Source of the DNA: Tianweitania populi
GTDB taxonomy: Bacteria; Pseudomonadota; Alphaproteobacteria; Rhizobiales; Rhizobiaceae
Assembly (NCBI RefSeq): GCF_014652875.1
Contig: NZ_BMZQ01000002.1
Location: 1,039,501-1,103,500 of the forward strand
DNA length: 64,000 nt
Direction: 5' to 3'
Under the pieces are notes generated by a model. The model was not told where the DNA came from. It saw only the letters and a list, made by a program, of their open reading frames with translations, and searched no databases. Shown here piece after piece: positions 37,475-47,095 of this stretch. Made by a program: the position numbers and the translations under genes. The stretch's first letter is position 1. Each line of letters begins with the position of its first letter.

Positions 37475-38371
37475 ATGGGTTACGGGGTTTTCGTGCATCG
37501 CTCGGATTCGATCTACAACGACGTTCCTACGGAGCGTTATCACTTCCCCGTTCAATATCTCCGCCGCGTTCAGGCGACCATAGGAAGCTGGATCGTCTAT
37601 TACGAACCCAGCAAGGTGCGCGGCAGCCGCGGCTATTTCGCTGCGGCCAAAGTGGGAGGCGTTGTTGCCGATGTCGAACAGGCCGGCATGTTCTTCGCGC
37701 TTATTGTGCCTGGCAGCTATCTCGAATTTGCGCGAAAGATCCCGTTCCGCGAAGATGAGGCCTATTTCGAGCAAGGCCTTCTAAATGCCGAGGGACGATT
37801 GTCTGGACGGGCGCAGTCCGCGGTGCGAGCGCTGGCGCCGAGTGATTTTGCCCGGATCGTAGAGGCCGGGCTCGGCCACGAGCCGCTGCTTCCCCGAGCT
37901 GAGCGCGACGACAATCCTGCCGGTCTTGAAGAAGAGCAGGCGCCCTTCTTTGTTGATGAGGCACAAATGCGCGCTTCGCAGCTTGTGCAACGCGTGATCC
38001 GGGACCGAGTGTTTCGGAAGATCGTTCTTGAGGCTTATGACGAGCGATGTGCGATAACTGGCCTGAAGCTCATTAATGGCGGCGGGCGTGCCGAAGTGGC
38101 TGCGGCGCATATCAGGCCGGTGCATGCCAATGGGCCTGATACCGTCAGCAATGGCTTGGCCTTGTCTGGAACTGCGCACTGGATGTTTGACCGGGGTTTG
38201 ATCAGCCTAAGCGACGACCTCGACATCCTCATATCGAGGCAGGCCAATGATCCGGAAGGGATCCGATCCATCATCAACAAGACCGGACGCGGCCTTAGCC
38301 CGGCTCATCCTTCTCAGCGCCCGCATCCAAAATTTCTCGCTTGGCACCGGGAGCATTGCTTCAAGAGCTGA
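37475..38371 (+). CDS. HNH endonuclease with N-terminal possible EVE/PUA-like domain
   Basis: The 298-residue protein ends in an HNH nuclease domain (about 185-295): YDERCAITG, then EVAAAHIRPVHANGPDTVSNGLALSGTAHWMFDRG, with the catalytic His in AAHIRP and the Asn and His of the ββα-metal fold in SNGLALSGTAHWMFD. The first 110 residues (YHFPVQYLRR, GSWIVYYEPSKV, GYFAAAKVGGV, ALIVPGSYLEF) resemble an EVE/PUA-like base-reading fold; that part is inference. EVE-HNH fusions are known modification-dependent restriction enzymes. There is no methyltransferase beside it. The weak ribosome site and single-gene setting between asd and rpsP suggest an accessory insertion. Confidence 0.82.
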   Translation: MGYGVFVHRSDSIYNDVPTERYHFPVQYLRRVQATIGSWIVYYEPSKVRGSRGYFAAAKVGGVVADVEQAGMFFALIVPGSYLEFARKIPFREDEAYFEQGLLNAEGRLSGRAQSAVRALAPSDFARIVEAGLGHEPLLPRAERDDNPAGLEEEQAPFFVDEAQMRASQLVQRVIRDRVFRKIVLEAYDERCAITGLKLINGGGRAEVAAAHIRPVHANGPDTVSNGLALSGTAHWMFDRGLISLSDDLDILISRQANDPEGIRSIINKTGRGLSPAHPSQRPHPKFLAWHREHCFKS

Positions 38372-38437
38372 GGCTTGCGTGGATGCGGCGGCTTCTCTCG
38401 GGCTGTCCTGAGTGGCACGAGCAAAACGTTCACAAAG

Positions 38438-38466
38438 AAAAAGCCGGGCGCGAGCCCGGCTTTTTA
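38438..38466. terminator. Bidirectional terminator between HNH gene and rpsP
   Basis: AAGCCGGGC-GCGA-GCCCGGCTT with A5 before and T5 after: a perfect stem that can end the plus-strand HNH transcript and the minus-strand ffh-rpsP transcript. Confidence 0.88.
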
Positions 38467-38484
38467 AGTCCTCAGGCGAAGCGC

Positions 38485-38901
38485 TTAGGAAGCGGCTTCT
38501 TCTTCGGCCGGTGCGTTGGCGGCTTCGGCCGCAGCAGCTTCGTCAGCGGCCTTCTTGGCGGCTGCGGCTTCTTCAGCCTGCTTGGCGGCAGCGAGACGCT
38601 CCTGGGCCTTCTTGCCCGGCAGACCCTTGGTCGGGTTGTTGCGGGTGTCGCGCTTGGCGAGGCCAGCCTGATCCAAGAAGCGCACGACGCGATCGGTCGG
38701 CTGCGCGCCTTCCGACAGCCAATGCTGCAGGCGCTCTTCGTTGAGCTTCACGCGCTCGCCATCCTTCGGCAGCATCGGGTTCCAAGCGCCAACCTGCTCG
38801 ATGAAGCGGCCGTCGCGGGGCGAGCGGGCGTCGGCAACGACGATGTGGTAGTAAGGGCGCTTCTTGGAGCCAGCGCGGGCGAGACGGATCTTGAGGGACA
38901 T
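38485..38901 (-). CDS. rpsP: 30S ribosomal protein S16
   Basis: S16 is an early 30S assembly protein. The 138-residue protein has the S16 core in residues 1-85 ([47 protein letters not shown]) and an Ala/Glu/Lys-rich helical tail of about 50 residues, as in other Hyphomicrobiales. It is last in the ffh-chorismate mutase-rpsP row on the minus strand. Elsewhere rimM-trmD-rplS usually follow it; here they lie at 6.3-8.3 kb on the plus strand. Confidence 0.96.
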   Translation of the reverse strand: MSLKIRLARAGSKKRPYYHIVVADARSPRDGRFIEQVGAWNPMLPKDGERVKLNEERLQHWLSEGAQPTDRVVRFLDQAGLAKRDTRNNPTKGLPGKKAQERLAAAKQAEEAAAAKKAADEAAAAEAANAPAEEEAAS

Positions 38902-38944
38902 TTCGTTACTCCTGGTGGTCTTGTTCTGTGTTGATGAAGGTCGG

Positions 38945-39316
38945 TCAGTCGTTTGATCGCTGAACCGGACCGGGATTAGCCAATTCGGGATTAGCCTGGG
39001 CGGAAGCCGCCGCCTCGTGATGGCGGATCACTTCCTTGACGATGAAGTTCAAGAACTTCTCCGCGAAATCCGGATTGAACTTCGCATCCTTCGCCAGGTC
39101 CCGCAGGCGAGCGATCTGTTCGCGCTCGCGGGTGGGATCGGCGGCAGGGAGTTTATGCTCGGCCTTGAGTAGTCCGACGCGCTCGGTGGCGCGGAACCGC
39201 TCGGCGAGCAGATAGATGATCGACGCGTCGAAATTGTCGATCGACGTGCGCAGATCGCGCAGCAACTCGCGGGCGCGGGCTACGTCATCAGTTTCGGATG
39301 CAATCTCGGCGCTCAT
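38945..39316 (-). CDS. Chorismate mutase, AroQ type
   Basis: Chorismate mutase converts chorismate to prephenate for Phe and Tyr. The 123-residue protein is an all-helical AroQ domain: [48 protein letters not shown] has the expected Arg, Lys and Arg residues of the active site spaced along helix 1 and the second helix. The ATG at 39316 gives the family-typical short N-terminus; a longer frame to 39400 overlaps ffh. It sits between ffh and rpsP, a conserved location in this order with no clear functional reason. Confidence 0.88.
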   Translation of the reverse strand: MSAEIASETDDVARARELLRDLRTSIDNFDASIIYLLAERFRATERVGLLKAEHKLPAADPTREREQIARLRDLAKDAKFNPDFAEKFLNFIVKEVIRHHEAAASAQANPELANPGPVQRSND

Positions 39317-39326
39317 CGATCCGGCC

Positions 39327-40904
39327 TTATTTCTTCTTCGGCAAACCGGGCAGACCGGGCATGCGCATGCCGCCGCCGGGCAGGCCGGGGAGACCGCCAC
39401 CAGGCAAGCCGGGCATGCCTCCGAGGCCGCCCATCTTGCCGCCCGCGCCGAAGCCGGCCGCTTCGGCCTGCTTCTGGAGGGCTTCGAGCTGCTTGGGATC
39501 CATCTTCGAGAGATCCGGCATGCCGCCGCCCATCATGCTGCCGAGACCGCCCAGGCCCATCTTGTTGGCCATGCCGCCCATGAGGCCGCGCATCATGCCG
39601 CCCTTCTTGCCCGCCATCGACTTCATGACATCGGCCATCTGGCGATGCATCTTGAGCAGCTTGTTGATCTGCGCGGCATCCGTACCGGAACCCGCTGCGA
39701 TGCGCTTCTTGCGGCTATGCTTGAGAAGATCGGGATTGGCGCGCTCGGCCTTGGTCATGGAGGAGATGATGGCGATCTGCTTGCCGAACATCTTGTCGTC
39801 CAGACCGGCCGAAGCCATCTGGTCCTTCATCTTGCCCATGCCGGGCATCATGCCCATGATGCCGCCCATGCCGCCCATCTTTTCCATCTGGCGCAGCTGG
39901 TCGGCCAGATCGTCCAGGTCGAACTTGCCTGACTGCATCTTCTTGGCCATCGCCGCGGCTTTTTCCGCGTCGATGTTTTCGGCAGCGCGTTCCACGAGCG
40001 AAACGATGTCGCCCATGCCGAGAATGCGGTCGGCGATGCGCTTGGGGAAGAACTCTTCCAGAGCATCCATCTTTTCGCCGGTACCGATCAGCTTGATCGG
40101 CTTGCCGGTGACGGCACGCATGGACAGGGCCGCACCGCCGCGGCCATCGCCGTCCATACGGGTCAGCACGAGACCGGTGATGCCGACGCGCTCGTCGAAG
40201 TTGCGCGCGAGATTGACGGCGTCCTGACCGGTGAGCGAGTCGGCCACGAGCAGGATTTCATGCGGACGGGCAGCCGACTTGATGTCGGCCATTTCCACCA
40301 TCAGCGGCTCGTCGATATGGGTGCGGCCGGCGGTGTCGAGGATCACGACATCGTAGCCGCCGAGACGACCTGCCTGTTCGGCGCGACGGGCGATTTCAAC
40401 CGGCGACTGACCGGCGATGATCGGCAGCGTGGAAACCTTTGTCTGCTCGCCGAGCTGGCGCAACTGCTCCTGCGCGGCCGGACGGCGCGTGTCGAGCGAG
40501 GCCATCAGGACCTTCTTGCCCTGGCGATCGGTCAGCCGCTTGGCGATCTTGGCCGAGGTGGTCGTCTTGCCCGAGCCCTGCAGGCCGACCATCATGATGA
40601 TGACGGGCGCGGGCGCATTGAGGTCGATCGCAACGCCTTCGGCGCCCAGCATATCCACCAGTTCGTCATGAACGATCTTCACGACCATCTGGCCGGGCTT
40701 GATCGACTTCAGGACATCGGCGCCGACAGCCTTGGCGCGGACCTTGTCGGTGAAGGAACGCACGACGTCGAGCGACACGTCAGCCTCGATCAGGGCACGA
40801 CGCACTTCGCGCATGGCGGCTGCAACGTCGGCATCCGACAATGCGCCGCGGCCGGTCAGGCCATTGAGGATCGTGCCAAGGCGATCCTGCAGGTTCTCGA
40901 ACAT
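39327..40904 (-). CDS. ffh: Signal recognition particle protein Ffh
   Basis: Ffh binds signal peptides and SRP RNA and meets FtsY at the membrane. The 525-residue protein has the N domain, the GTPase G domain (GLQGSGKTTTSAKIA, DTAGRTHID, TRMDGDGRGG) and a methionine-rich M domain (about 300-430) followed by a long Gly/Met/Pro tail (GGMPGLPGGG blocks, about 465-525). The tail is longer than in enterobacteria but usual for this order. The gene heads the ffh-rpsP row. Confidence 0.96.
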   Translation of the reverse strand: MFENLQDRLGTILNGLTGRGALSDADVAAAMREVRRALIEADVSLDVVRSFTDKVRAKAVGADVLKSIKPGQMVVKIVHDELVDMLGAEGVAIDLNAPAPVIIMMVGLQGSGKTTTSAKIAKRLTDRQGKKVLMASLDTRRPAAQEQLRQLGEQTKVSTLPIIAGQSPVEIARRAEQAGRLGGYDVVILDTAGRTHIDEPLMVEMADIKSAARPHEILLVADSLTGQDAVNLARNFDERVGITGLVLTRMDGDGRGGAALSMRAVTGKPIKLIGTGEKMDALEEFFPKRIADRILGMGDIVSLVERAAENIDAEKAAAMAKKMQSGKFDLDDLADQLRQMEKMGGMGGIMGMMPGMGKMKDQMASAGLDDKMFGKQIAIISSMTKAERANPDLLKHSRKKRIAAGSGTDAAQINKLLKMHRQMADVMKSMAGKKGGMMRGLMGGMANKMGLGGLGSMMGGGMPDLSKMDPKQLEALQKQAEAAGFGAGGKMGGLGGMPGLPGGGLPGLPGGGMRMPGLPGLPKKK

Positions 40905-40994
40905 CCCGTGTCTTCCTTTCCCGAGGGCACAAACCCTGAGATAAGTGTCTCCGCGCCGTTCCCCAAACCGCCAACATAGCCAAAAAGCACCCGG

Positions 40995-41069
40995 GGGCGC
41001 TTCGCGCTGCCGGATGTTGACCTCCGGGATCGAAGCTCAAGGGCAACGTCCCGGTCGGCGCTCGGAGGT
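40995..41069 (-). other. Possible structured leader upstream of ffh
   Basis: On the minus strand, ACCTCCG (41069-41063) can pair with CGGAGGT (41026-41020); an inner stem CCGGGA/TCCCGG competes for the same bases, and a GCGC-gaa-GCGC hairpin follows, before GGTGCTTTTT about 80 bp from the ffh start. The mutually exclusive stems and T-run look attenuator-like, but I see no match to a known leader class, nor to SRP RNA. Confidence 0.3.
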
Positions 41070-41148
41070 TTACTCGTCGCGGAATCTGACTGTGTTCAAC
41101 AGCATGGTGGCGGGAAAGTCAAGCAAAGCAGGCAGTGAGGCCCTGAAA

Positions 41149-41187
41149 CAACAAAGGCGCCGGCATAGCGAGCCGACGCCTTTGTTC
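41149..41187 (-). terminator. Terminator of the SH3/DUF1236 protein gene
   Basis: AACAAAGGCGCCGGC (41149-41164 region) pairs with GCCGACGCCTTTGTT (41172-41186) with one mismatch. On the minus strand it lies 17 bp beyond the stop at 41204 and ends in TTGTTGTTTC. Confidence 0.7.
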
Positions 41188-41203
41188 AGAGATGGTGTGG
41201 CGC

Positions 41204-41926
41204 TTAGCGAACCACGGACACGATGCGGCGGGTTGCCGGATCGACCAGAACAGGCTGGCCGTTGATATAGGCATATTCGTATTCGTAATCGGGCACCGGC
41301 GTCAGCGCGACGTTCTCCGGCAGACCGGCGCCGACGACGACTTCGCCTTCGAGGTAAACCGGTTCGACGCGGTTGGTGGTGACATATTCGCGAACAACCG
41401 GGGTCGGCTGTACGGCTTCACCCACGACACCGCCGGTTGCAGCACCTGCTACACCGCCGATCGCCGCGCCAACCGGGCCGCCGATCAGCGCACCGACAAC
41501 GACGCCACCGATGGTGCCGGCCGCGGCGCCAGGTGCACCGCCGCCGCCCTGACCAGTCGTGGTCGTAGTTGTGGTCGTCGTGGTTGCCGGTGCGGCTTCG
41601 CGGTACTCGACAACCGGCACGGCTTCGGCCGGACGTTCGGTCACGATCACGCGGCTGCCGGAGGTAAATTCGCTGGTGAGGTAATCGGAATAGGCCCAGG
41701 CCGGCTGGCCCTTGACTGTAACCTGGCACCACTTGCTGCCTTGTGCGCAGCCGTCGAGCGTGGCGGTTTCATCGACGCCGAGCGTGCCAACGACGGGGTA
41801 TTGCGGGCCGGGACCTGCGCGCAGGTTGAGATCCGTGATGGCGCTCACGGCGGTCTGTGCGAGGGAAGCGCCGGTTGCGGCAAGTAGAAGTCCGGCCGTC
41901 GCGGTGATCAATCGAAGCTTGGTCAT
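41204..41926 (-). CDS. Exported SH3 / DUF1236 domain protein
   Basis: The 240-residue protein has a signal peptide (about 1-23), a bacterial SH3 domain (AITDLNLRAGPGPQYPVVGTL ... WCQVTVKGQPAWAYSDYL, about 28-85), a poly-Thr linker (ten consecutive Thr), a Gly/Ala-rich segment resembling a glycine-zipper (GGVVVGALIGGPVGAAIGG), and a C-terminal DUF1236 motif (YAYINGQPVLVDPATRRIVSVV). SH3 domains of this kind bind peptidoglycan; the glycine zipper could associate with membranes. The start at 41926 is preferred for the clean signal peptide. Confidence 0.82.
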   Translation of the reverse strand: MTKLRLITATAGLLLAATGASLAQTAVSAITDLNLRAGPGPQYPVVGTLGVDETATLDGCAQGSKWCQVTVKGQPAWAYSDYLTSEFTSGSRVIVTERPAEAVPVVEYREAAPATTTTTTTTTTGQGGGGAPGAAAGTIGGVVVGALIGGPVGAAIGGVAGAATGGVVGEAVQPTPVVREYVTTNRVEPVYLEGEVVVGAGLPENVALTPVPDYEYEYAYINGQPVLVDPATRRIVSVVR

Positions 41927-42025
41927 AGAGGTAATCCTTAGCTTAGCCCTTCGGCAGCACAAACGAAGGCTCTCCATCTTCGTTCCTTCGAAGACTTCAC
42001 GAACTATAGCGGAGTGTTGCAGCTT

Positions 42026-43066
42026 TCAGGCCGCGTCTTCTTCCACATGCTGCGCAGCAACGCCGCTGGTGCCCTTCAAAACATCGTCGATAAAAGCGAG
42101 CTTCTTCGTGACGGGTTGGGAGATCACGAACGGATAAAGATCGCCGAGGCCCATGCAGCGGTTGATGGAATTGGCGACTTCCGAAAGAACGATCCAGCGA
42201 TGCAGCACGCCATCGAAGGTGGTGGCCTCGGGAATAGGGGGCGTCGGCACGTCCAGACGCTCCAGCGGCACCTTGAAGGCTTCCGCCATTTCCAGCGTGT
42301 CGACGATATGAAGGTAATGCGCCCAGCATTCCGCCCAGTCTTCCCACGGATGGCTCGCCGCATAGGCGGAGATATGCTCGTTGGCCCAGCCGGCCGGTGC
42401 GCCGTTGGAATAGTGGTTCTGCAGCGCCTGCGCGTAATCGACGCTTTCATTGCCAAACAGATCACGGAAGCCGGCAAGGAAGTCGGGATCGTCGCGGATC
42501 AGTCGGTCCCAGTAATAATGGCCGAGCTCATGACGGAAGTGGCCGAGCAGGGTGCGGTAGCGTTCGCCCATCGCCACCCGCATAGCTTCCCGCTCCGGCG
42601 AATCCGCTTCCGCGACGTTGAGCGTGATGAGGCCATTGTCGTGGCCGGTGAGAATACGCTCGCCGCCTGGGCCGGCGCCGATCGGATTGCCGAGGAAGTC
42701 AAAGGCGATGCCTTCTTCGTCTGACGGTTGCGCCTTGGGCGCGACAGGAAGCTTCAGCGCCAGAAGCGTGTAGAGCGTGCGCCGCTTGGCCATCTCGATC
42801 TTGGCCCAGCGGCCGCGATTGCCTTCAACCGACAGGTCGGGGATCGTGCGGTTGAGGCTGCAGGCCAGACACAGAGTCGGTTGTTCTTCCGCGACCCAGT
42901 TGCAGTCGCATTCACCGGCGTTGGTGCAGACGGGCGCGCCAGCTTCACCGGCCACTACGAAGTTCGCCTGATGTGGATCGTAGGCCACCGGCGTCTTGCA
43001 GTTGAGGCAGAGCGAGTTTTCAAAATAAAGACGCTGTCCGCAATGCGGGCACGTGAACAGTTTCAT
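42026..43066 (-). CDS. Putative zinc-binding metallopeptidase with N-terminal zinc ribbons
   Basis: The 346-residue protein begins with CPHCGQRLYFENSLCLNCKTP, a zinc ribbon, followed by a second cysteine cluster (CTNAGECDCNW, LCLACSLN). The central domain contains HFRHELGHYYWDRLI, an HExxH-like motif (HELGH, about 180-184), and downstream AHPWEDWAECWAHYLHI with possible third ligands. The family (zinc-ribbon and putative peptidase) is widespread in alphaproteobacteria and uncharacterised. The start at 43066 places the ribbon at residue 5. No signal peptide is visible, so the protein is probably cytoplasmic. Confidence 0.82.
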   Translation of the reverse strand: MKLFTCPHCGQRLYFENSLCLNCKTPVAYDPHQANFVVAGEAGAPVCTNAGECDCNWVAEEQPTLCLACSLNRTIPDLSVEGNRGRWAKIEMAKRRTLYTLLALKLPVAPKAQPSDEEGIAFDFLGNPIGAGPGGERILTGHDNGLITLNVAEADSPEREAMRVAMGERYRTLLGHFRHELGHYYWDRLIRDDPDFLAGFRDLFGNESVDYAQALQNHYSNGAPAGWANEHISAYAASHPWEDWAECWAHYLHIVDTLEMAEAFKVPLERLDVPTPPIPEATTFDGVLHRWIVLSEVANSINRCMGLGDLYPFVISQPVTKKLAFIDDVLKGTSGVAAQHVEEDAA

Positions 43067-43415
43067 GCGGGACGCTCCGGCGAGCACAAGCGGATGCGCC
43101 TTTGCGCAGAGGGCCGCGAAGCCGCATAACGTAACGAGACGCCGCGTGTTCCACCTCAACGAAGCGGATGGACAACAGGACGCTTTTTGCCGCCATTTCT
43201 TGTCGCGACAATCAACTTTCCGCCAGAATCATCGCCTTTACCCGAATGCAATCGAGGTGTGGCCTCGTCATCCTTGAACTGAAAGACAATATCTGCGAAC
43301 CGCAGAACGGAAAAGTCACGGCGGTCGGCGTGATCGTAAAGATCATCTTAACACGCGGGCCGGTAATCAACATGAAATCAGCCGCGTCTTGCGGTTATAC
43401 GGATTGGAGAATGGC
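43067..43415. promoter_or_regulatory. 349-bp divergent intergenic region with two short palindromes
   Basis: This stretch between the zinc peptidase and lytic transglycosylase genes contains no credible gene. It holds a perfect 12-bp palindrome TTGTCGCGACAA (43200-43211) and TGATC-gtaaa-GATCA (43331-43345). Both are operator-like, but I cannot assign a regulator. Confidence 0.4.
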
Positions 43416-44231
43416 ATGAGGCTGTTGAAGACGCTTCTTGGTTTCACGGGTTTTGCCGTGGTGGCGCTTGGAATGAGTGGTCAGGCGCAGGCAGCCTCGT
43501 GCGGCAACACTGCCGGCGGGTTCGAAGCCTGGAAGACGCAGTTTGCGAGCGAAGCATCGGGTCGCGTCGGCCAGCGTGCACTGACGGCTTTGCAGGGCAC
43601 CAGCTACGCAACCAAGACGATTGCTGCCGACCGCGGCCAGCATTCCTTCAAGCTCAGCCTTTCCGAGTTCATGGAAAAGCGCGGCTCCAAGACCATCGTG
43701 TCGCGCGGCAAGAAGCAGCTCGCCGGCAACAAGGCGCTGTTTGACCGCATCGAGCAGCGCTACGGCGTTCCCGCCGGCCCGCTGATCGCGATCTGGGGCA
43801 TGGAAACCGGGTTCGGCTCGTTCCTGGGCAACCAGAACACGATCTCGGCCGTGGCGACGCTGGCCTATGATTGCCGCCGCACCGAGTTCTTCACCGACCA
43901 GCTTTATTCGGCGCTTCAACTCGTCGACAAGGGCATCCTGACCAGCGCTGCCCAGGGCGCTGCGCATGGCGAAATTGGCCAGACCCAGTTCCTGCCGAAG
44001 AACGTGCTGCAGTATGGTGCCGATGGTGACGGCGACGGCCGCATCGACATGGTCGGCTCCAAGGCGGACGCCTTGGCCTCGACCGCCAACTTCCTGAAGG
44101 GTCATGGCTGGCGCGCCGGTGCCGGCTACCAGCAGGGTGAGCCGAACTACGCGGCGATCCAAGGCTGGAACGCTGCCAGCGTTTATCAGCAGGCGATTGC
44201 GCTGATGGGCGCGGAGATCGACGGCCGCTAA
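43416..44231 (+). CDS. Lytic murein transglycosylase, MltB-like
   Basis: The 271-residue protein has a signal peptide (LLGFTGFAVVALGMSGQAQA) and the SLT-2 fold of MltB: the catalytic Glu in IWGMETGFGSFLG (about Glu129), YDCRRTEFFTDQLYSAL, and a DGDGDGRIDMVGSKADALAS segment typical of the family's calcium-binding EF-hand-like loop. It cleaves peptidoglycan to 1,6-anhydromuropeptides. The start at 43416 follows GGAGA by six bases. Unlike E. coli MltB there is no lipobox, so it should be soluble in the periplasm. Confidence 0.9.
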   Translation: MRLLKTLLGFTGFAVVALGMSGQAQAASCGNTAGGFEAWKTQFASEASGRVGQRALTALQGTSYATKTIAADRGQHSFKLSLSEFMEKRGSKTIVSRGKKQLAGNKALFDRIEQRYGVPAGPLIAIWGMETGFGSFLGNQNTISAVATLAYDCRRTEFFTDQLYSALQLVDKGILTSAAQGAAHGEIGQTQFLPKNVLQYGADGDGDGRIDMVGSKADALASTANFLKGHGWRAGAGYQQGEPNYAAIQGWNAASVYQQAIALMGAEIDGR

Positions 44232-44250
44232 ACCGCGCCTTAGTGAAAAC

Positions 44251-44281
44251 AAAAAGCCCGGTCTCGCGACCGGGCTTTTTT
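44251..44281. terminator. Bidirectional terminator between lytic transglycosylase and the acidic small protein gene
   Basis: AAAAAGCCCGGTC-TCGC-GACCGGGCTTTTT is a perfect 13-bp stem including the A/T flanks. It serves both convergent genes. Confidence 0.9.
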
Positions 44282-44289
44282 ATTGGCGC

Positions 44290-44550
44290 TCAGCGCTCCA
44301 CGAATTTGTTGAAACGGCTGGTGCTGCCGTCCTTCGTTTCTTCCTGATACAGGAAAGCGAGTTTGCTTTCCTCGAAGATCTTGAAGAACTCGTCCCATTC
44401 GACTTCTTCGAAGTCTTCTTCCTTTTCGCCGAAATCCAGCCGCAGCACGCCGCCCTTGCCCTCGGTGCGGATCACCGAAGGCCGGCCTTCACGGCTTTCA
44501 GCCCATTCGCGGATTTCTTCGTGATCGGTGGTGGTCTTGGATTCGCTCAT
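44290..44550 (-). CDS. Small acidic conserved protein (86 aa)
   Basis: The 86-residue protein is strongly acidic (DFGEKEEDFEEVEWDEFFKIFEE) with a DHEEIREWAESREGRPSVI start and ends in SRFNKFVER. Similar small proteins in rhizobia are often mislabelled as glucan branching enzymes; no such activity is visible here. It probably folds as a single domain and its role is unknown. The start at 44550 follows GGGAG by eight bases. It is on the strand of argG, downstream of nothing, 92 bp past the argG stop. Confidence 0.7.
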   Translation of the reverse strand: MSESKTTTDHEEIREWAESREGRPSVIRTEGKGGVLRLDFGEKEEDFEEVEWDEFFKIFEESKLAFLYQEETKDGSTSRFNKFVER

Positions 44551-44642
44551 GGTCGTCACTCCCGTTGGCTCCGGTATGGCAAACGTACCGAAGTCAGCGG
44601 GTGTTCCGAGACCAATGGCAGGAGCAACGCGCGCTTGAGCGA

Positions 44643-45872
<1,230 letters not shown>

Positions 45873-46090
45873 GGAAAAATCCTGAGGTTGCGGAAAAATG
45901 CTGCGGTTCTTTTAACAGGACGACCCGCCGGGACAAGCGGGTTTGCGCTCGTCATTTCGTCGATCCCGGTCGTTGCGGAAGCTTGCAACGGCCATCGGCG
46001 TAAAGCTCCTTTTACCAACCGCGCCTACCCTGACGTCTCAATGGGCAAAGGCGTCTGCGCGAGGTGGACGGCGAGCAGGAGGGGCGCAGC

Positions 46091-47032
46091 ATGGTTCAGG
46101 TTTCAGGGATGCTCAGCCGCTTTCAAAGCCTTGCTACTCGCCGGCTGGGCATGGCTGCGGCGCTGGTTCTCGGCGTTCTGTCGATTGCACCTGCTCATGC
46201 CGCGTCGGTCTGGGAGCAGGCTGGCAGCGGCTCGGTGGCGATCCTGCCGCAGCCGACCAAGGCCGACGGGATCGTCGGTGCATCGCTGTCTTGTGCCGAA
46301 CAGGAATGGACGCTGCTGCTGCGCACCGGCGCGGACTGGCGCAACCAGCTGCGCGGTGACGTGTCGGCTTCGTCGATCACCGGTGCGGCCGAGGTCACAA
46401 TCGGCAAAGCGCGCTTTGCCATGCCGGCAATGCGCACCAACGGCACGATTGCGCTCAGTCTGCCATACAAGGCCTTGCAGCCGATCAGCACCGGCACGAT
46501 CATGTTTGTCGACATTTCCGGCGAGGCAGGTCCGGCAGCAGCGCAGTTCGCGCTCAGCGGATCGAAGAAGGTTCTCGAGGCTATCGAACCGCTTTGCAGC
46601 CCGCGCAGCATGGATGGCTATGAGCTTGTTGCCTTGTCGGAAAGCGATGCAGCTGTAGTAGATGCCCGTCGCCTGATGGACGACGACATCAAGGCTTTCA
46701 AGCTGGCGACGATGTCGGAGCCGCGGGTGGAAGCCGCGCAGAAGACGCTGGCTGATGGCAAGGCGATGCTGTTTGCGCGGCTGTGCGGCTCGTCCTGGTA
46801 TTTTGGACGCAGCGGCTGCAACACATCCGCATTTGTTCGCGATCATGCGCAGCAGGATTGGCACGCCGCTTACGAGAATGAAGGCAGCAATGCCTATCTC
46901 GACCTTGCATCCACTGGTGATGGCTGGCCCAACATCGTGTCGGTGCCGCTGAAGGGCAAGCCGGATCTTTCGGTCTGGCGCTATGAGGGCGGTGTTTACG
47001 CGCTCGACCCGGGTTTAATGGCAGCGGAGTAG
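46091..47032 (+). CDS. Exported protein of unknown function (313 aa)
   Basis: I use ATG 46091, seven bases after AGGAGGGG. The protein has a signal peptide (about 15-37, AAALVLGVLSIAPAHA-ASV). The mature part contains SCAEQEWTLLLRTG, an AMPAMRTNGTIALSLPY segment, and a C-terminal half with LFARLCGSSWYFGRSGCNTSAF, which has two cysteines likely paired. The beginning of the mature region resembles periplasmic proteins of Hyphomicrobiales with no assigned domain. It stands alone, divergent from argG. Confidence 0.72.
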   Translation: MVQVSGMLSRFQSLATRRLGMAAALVLGVLSIAPAHAASVWEQAGSGSVAILPQPTKADGIVGASLSCAEQEWTLLLRTGADWRNQLRGDVSASSITGAAEVTIGKARFAMPAMRTNGTIALSLPYKALQPISTGTIMFVDISGEAGPAAAQFALSGSKKVLEAIEPLCSPRSMDGYELVALSESDAAVVDARRLMDDDIKAFKLATMSEPRVEAAQKTLADGKAMLFARLCGSSWYFGRSGCNTSAFVRDHAQQDWHAAYENEGSNAYLDLASTGDGWPNIVSVPLKGKPDLSVWRYEGGVYALDPGLMAAE

Positions 47033-47095
47033 GAGGCCATTGGCGGCAGGCAAGGGATGGCGTAAGACTTCCGCATCTTCACGCGAGCGCCGCCG

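Noticed and set aside
40905-41100. SRP (4.5S-type) RNA next to ffh
   Set aside because: The universally conserved GGTCAGG...GGAAGG...AGCAGCC apical motif is absent from both strands here.
45923-45942. ACCCGC/GCGGGT hairpin upstream of argG as an attenuator
   Set aside because: No T-run follows on either strand and no leader peptide rich in Arg codons is visible.
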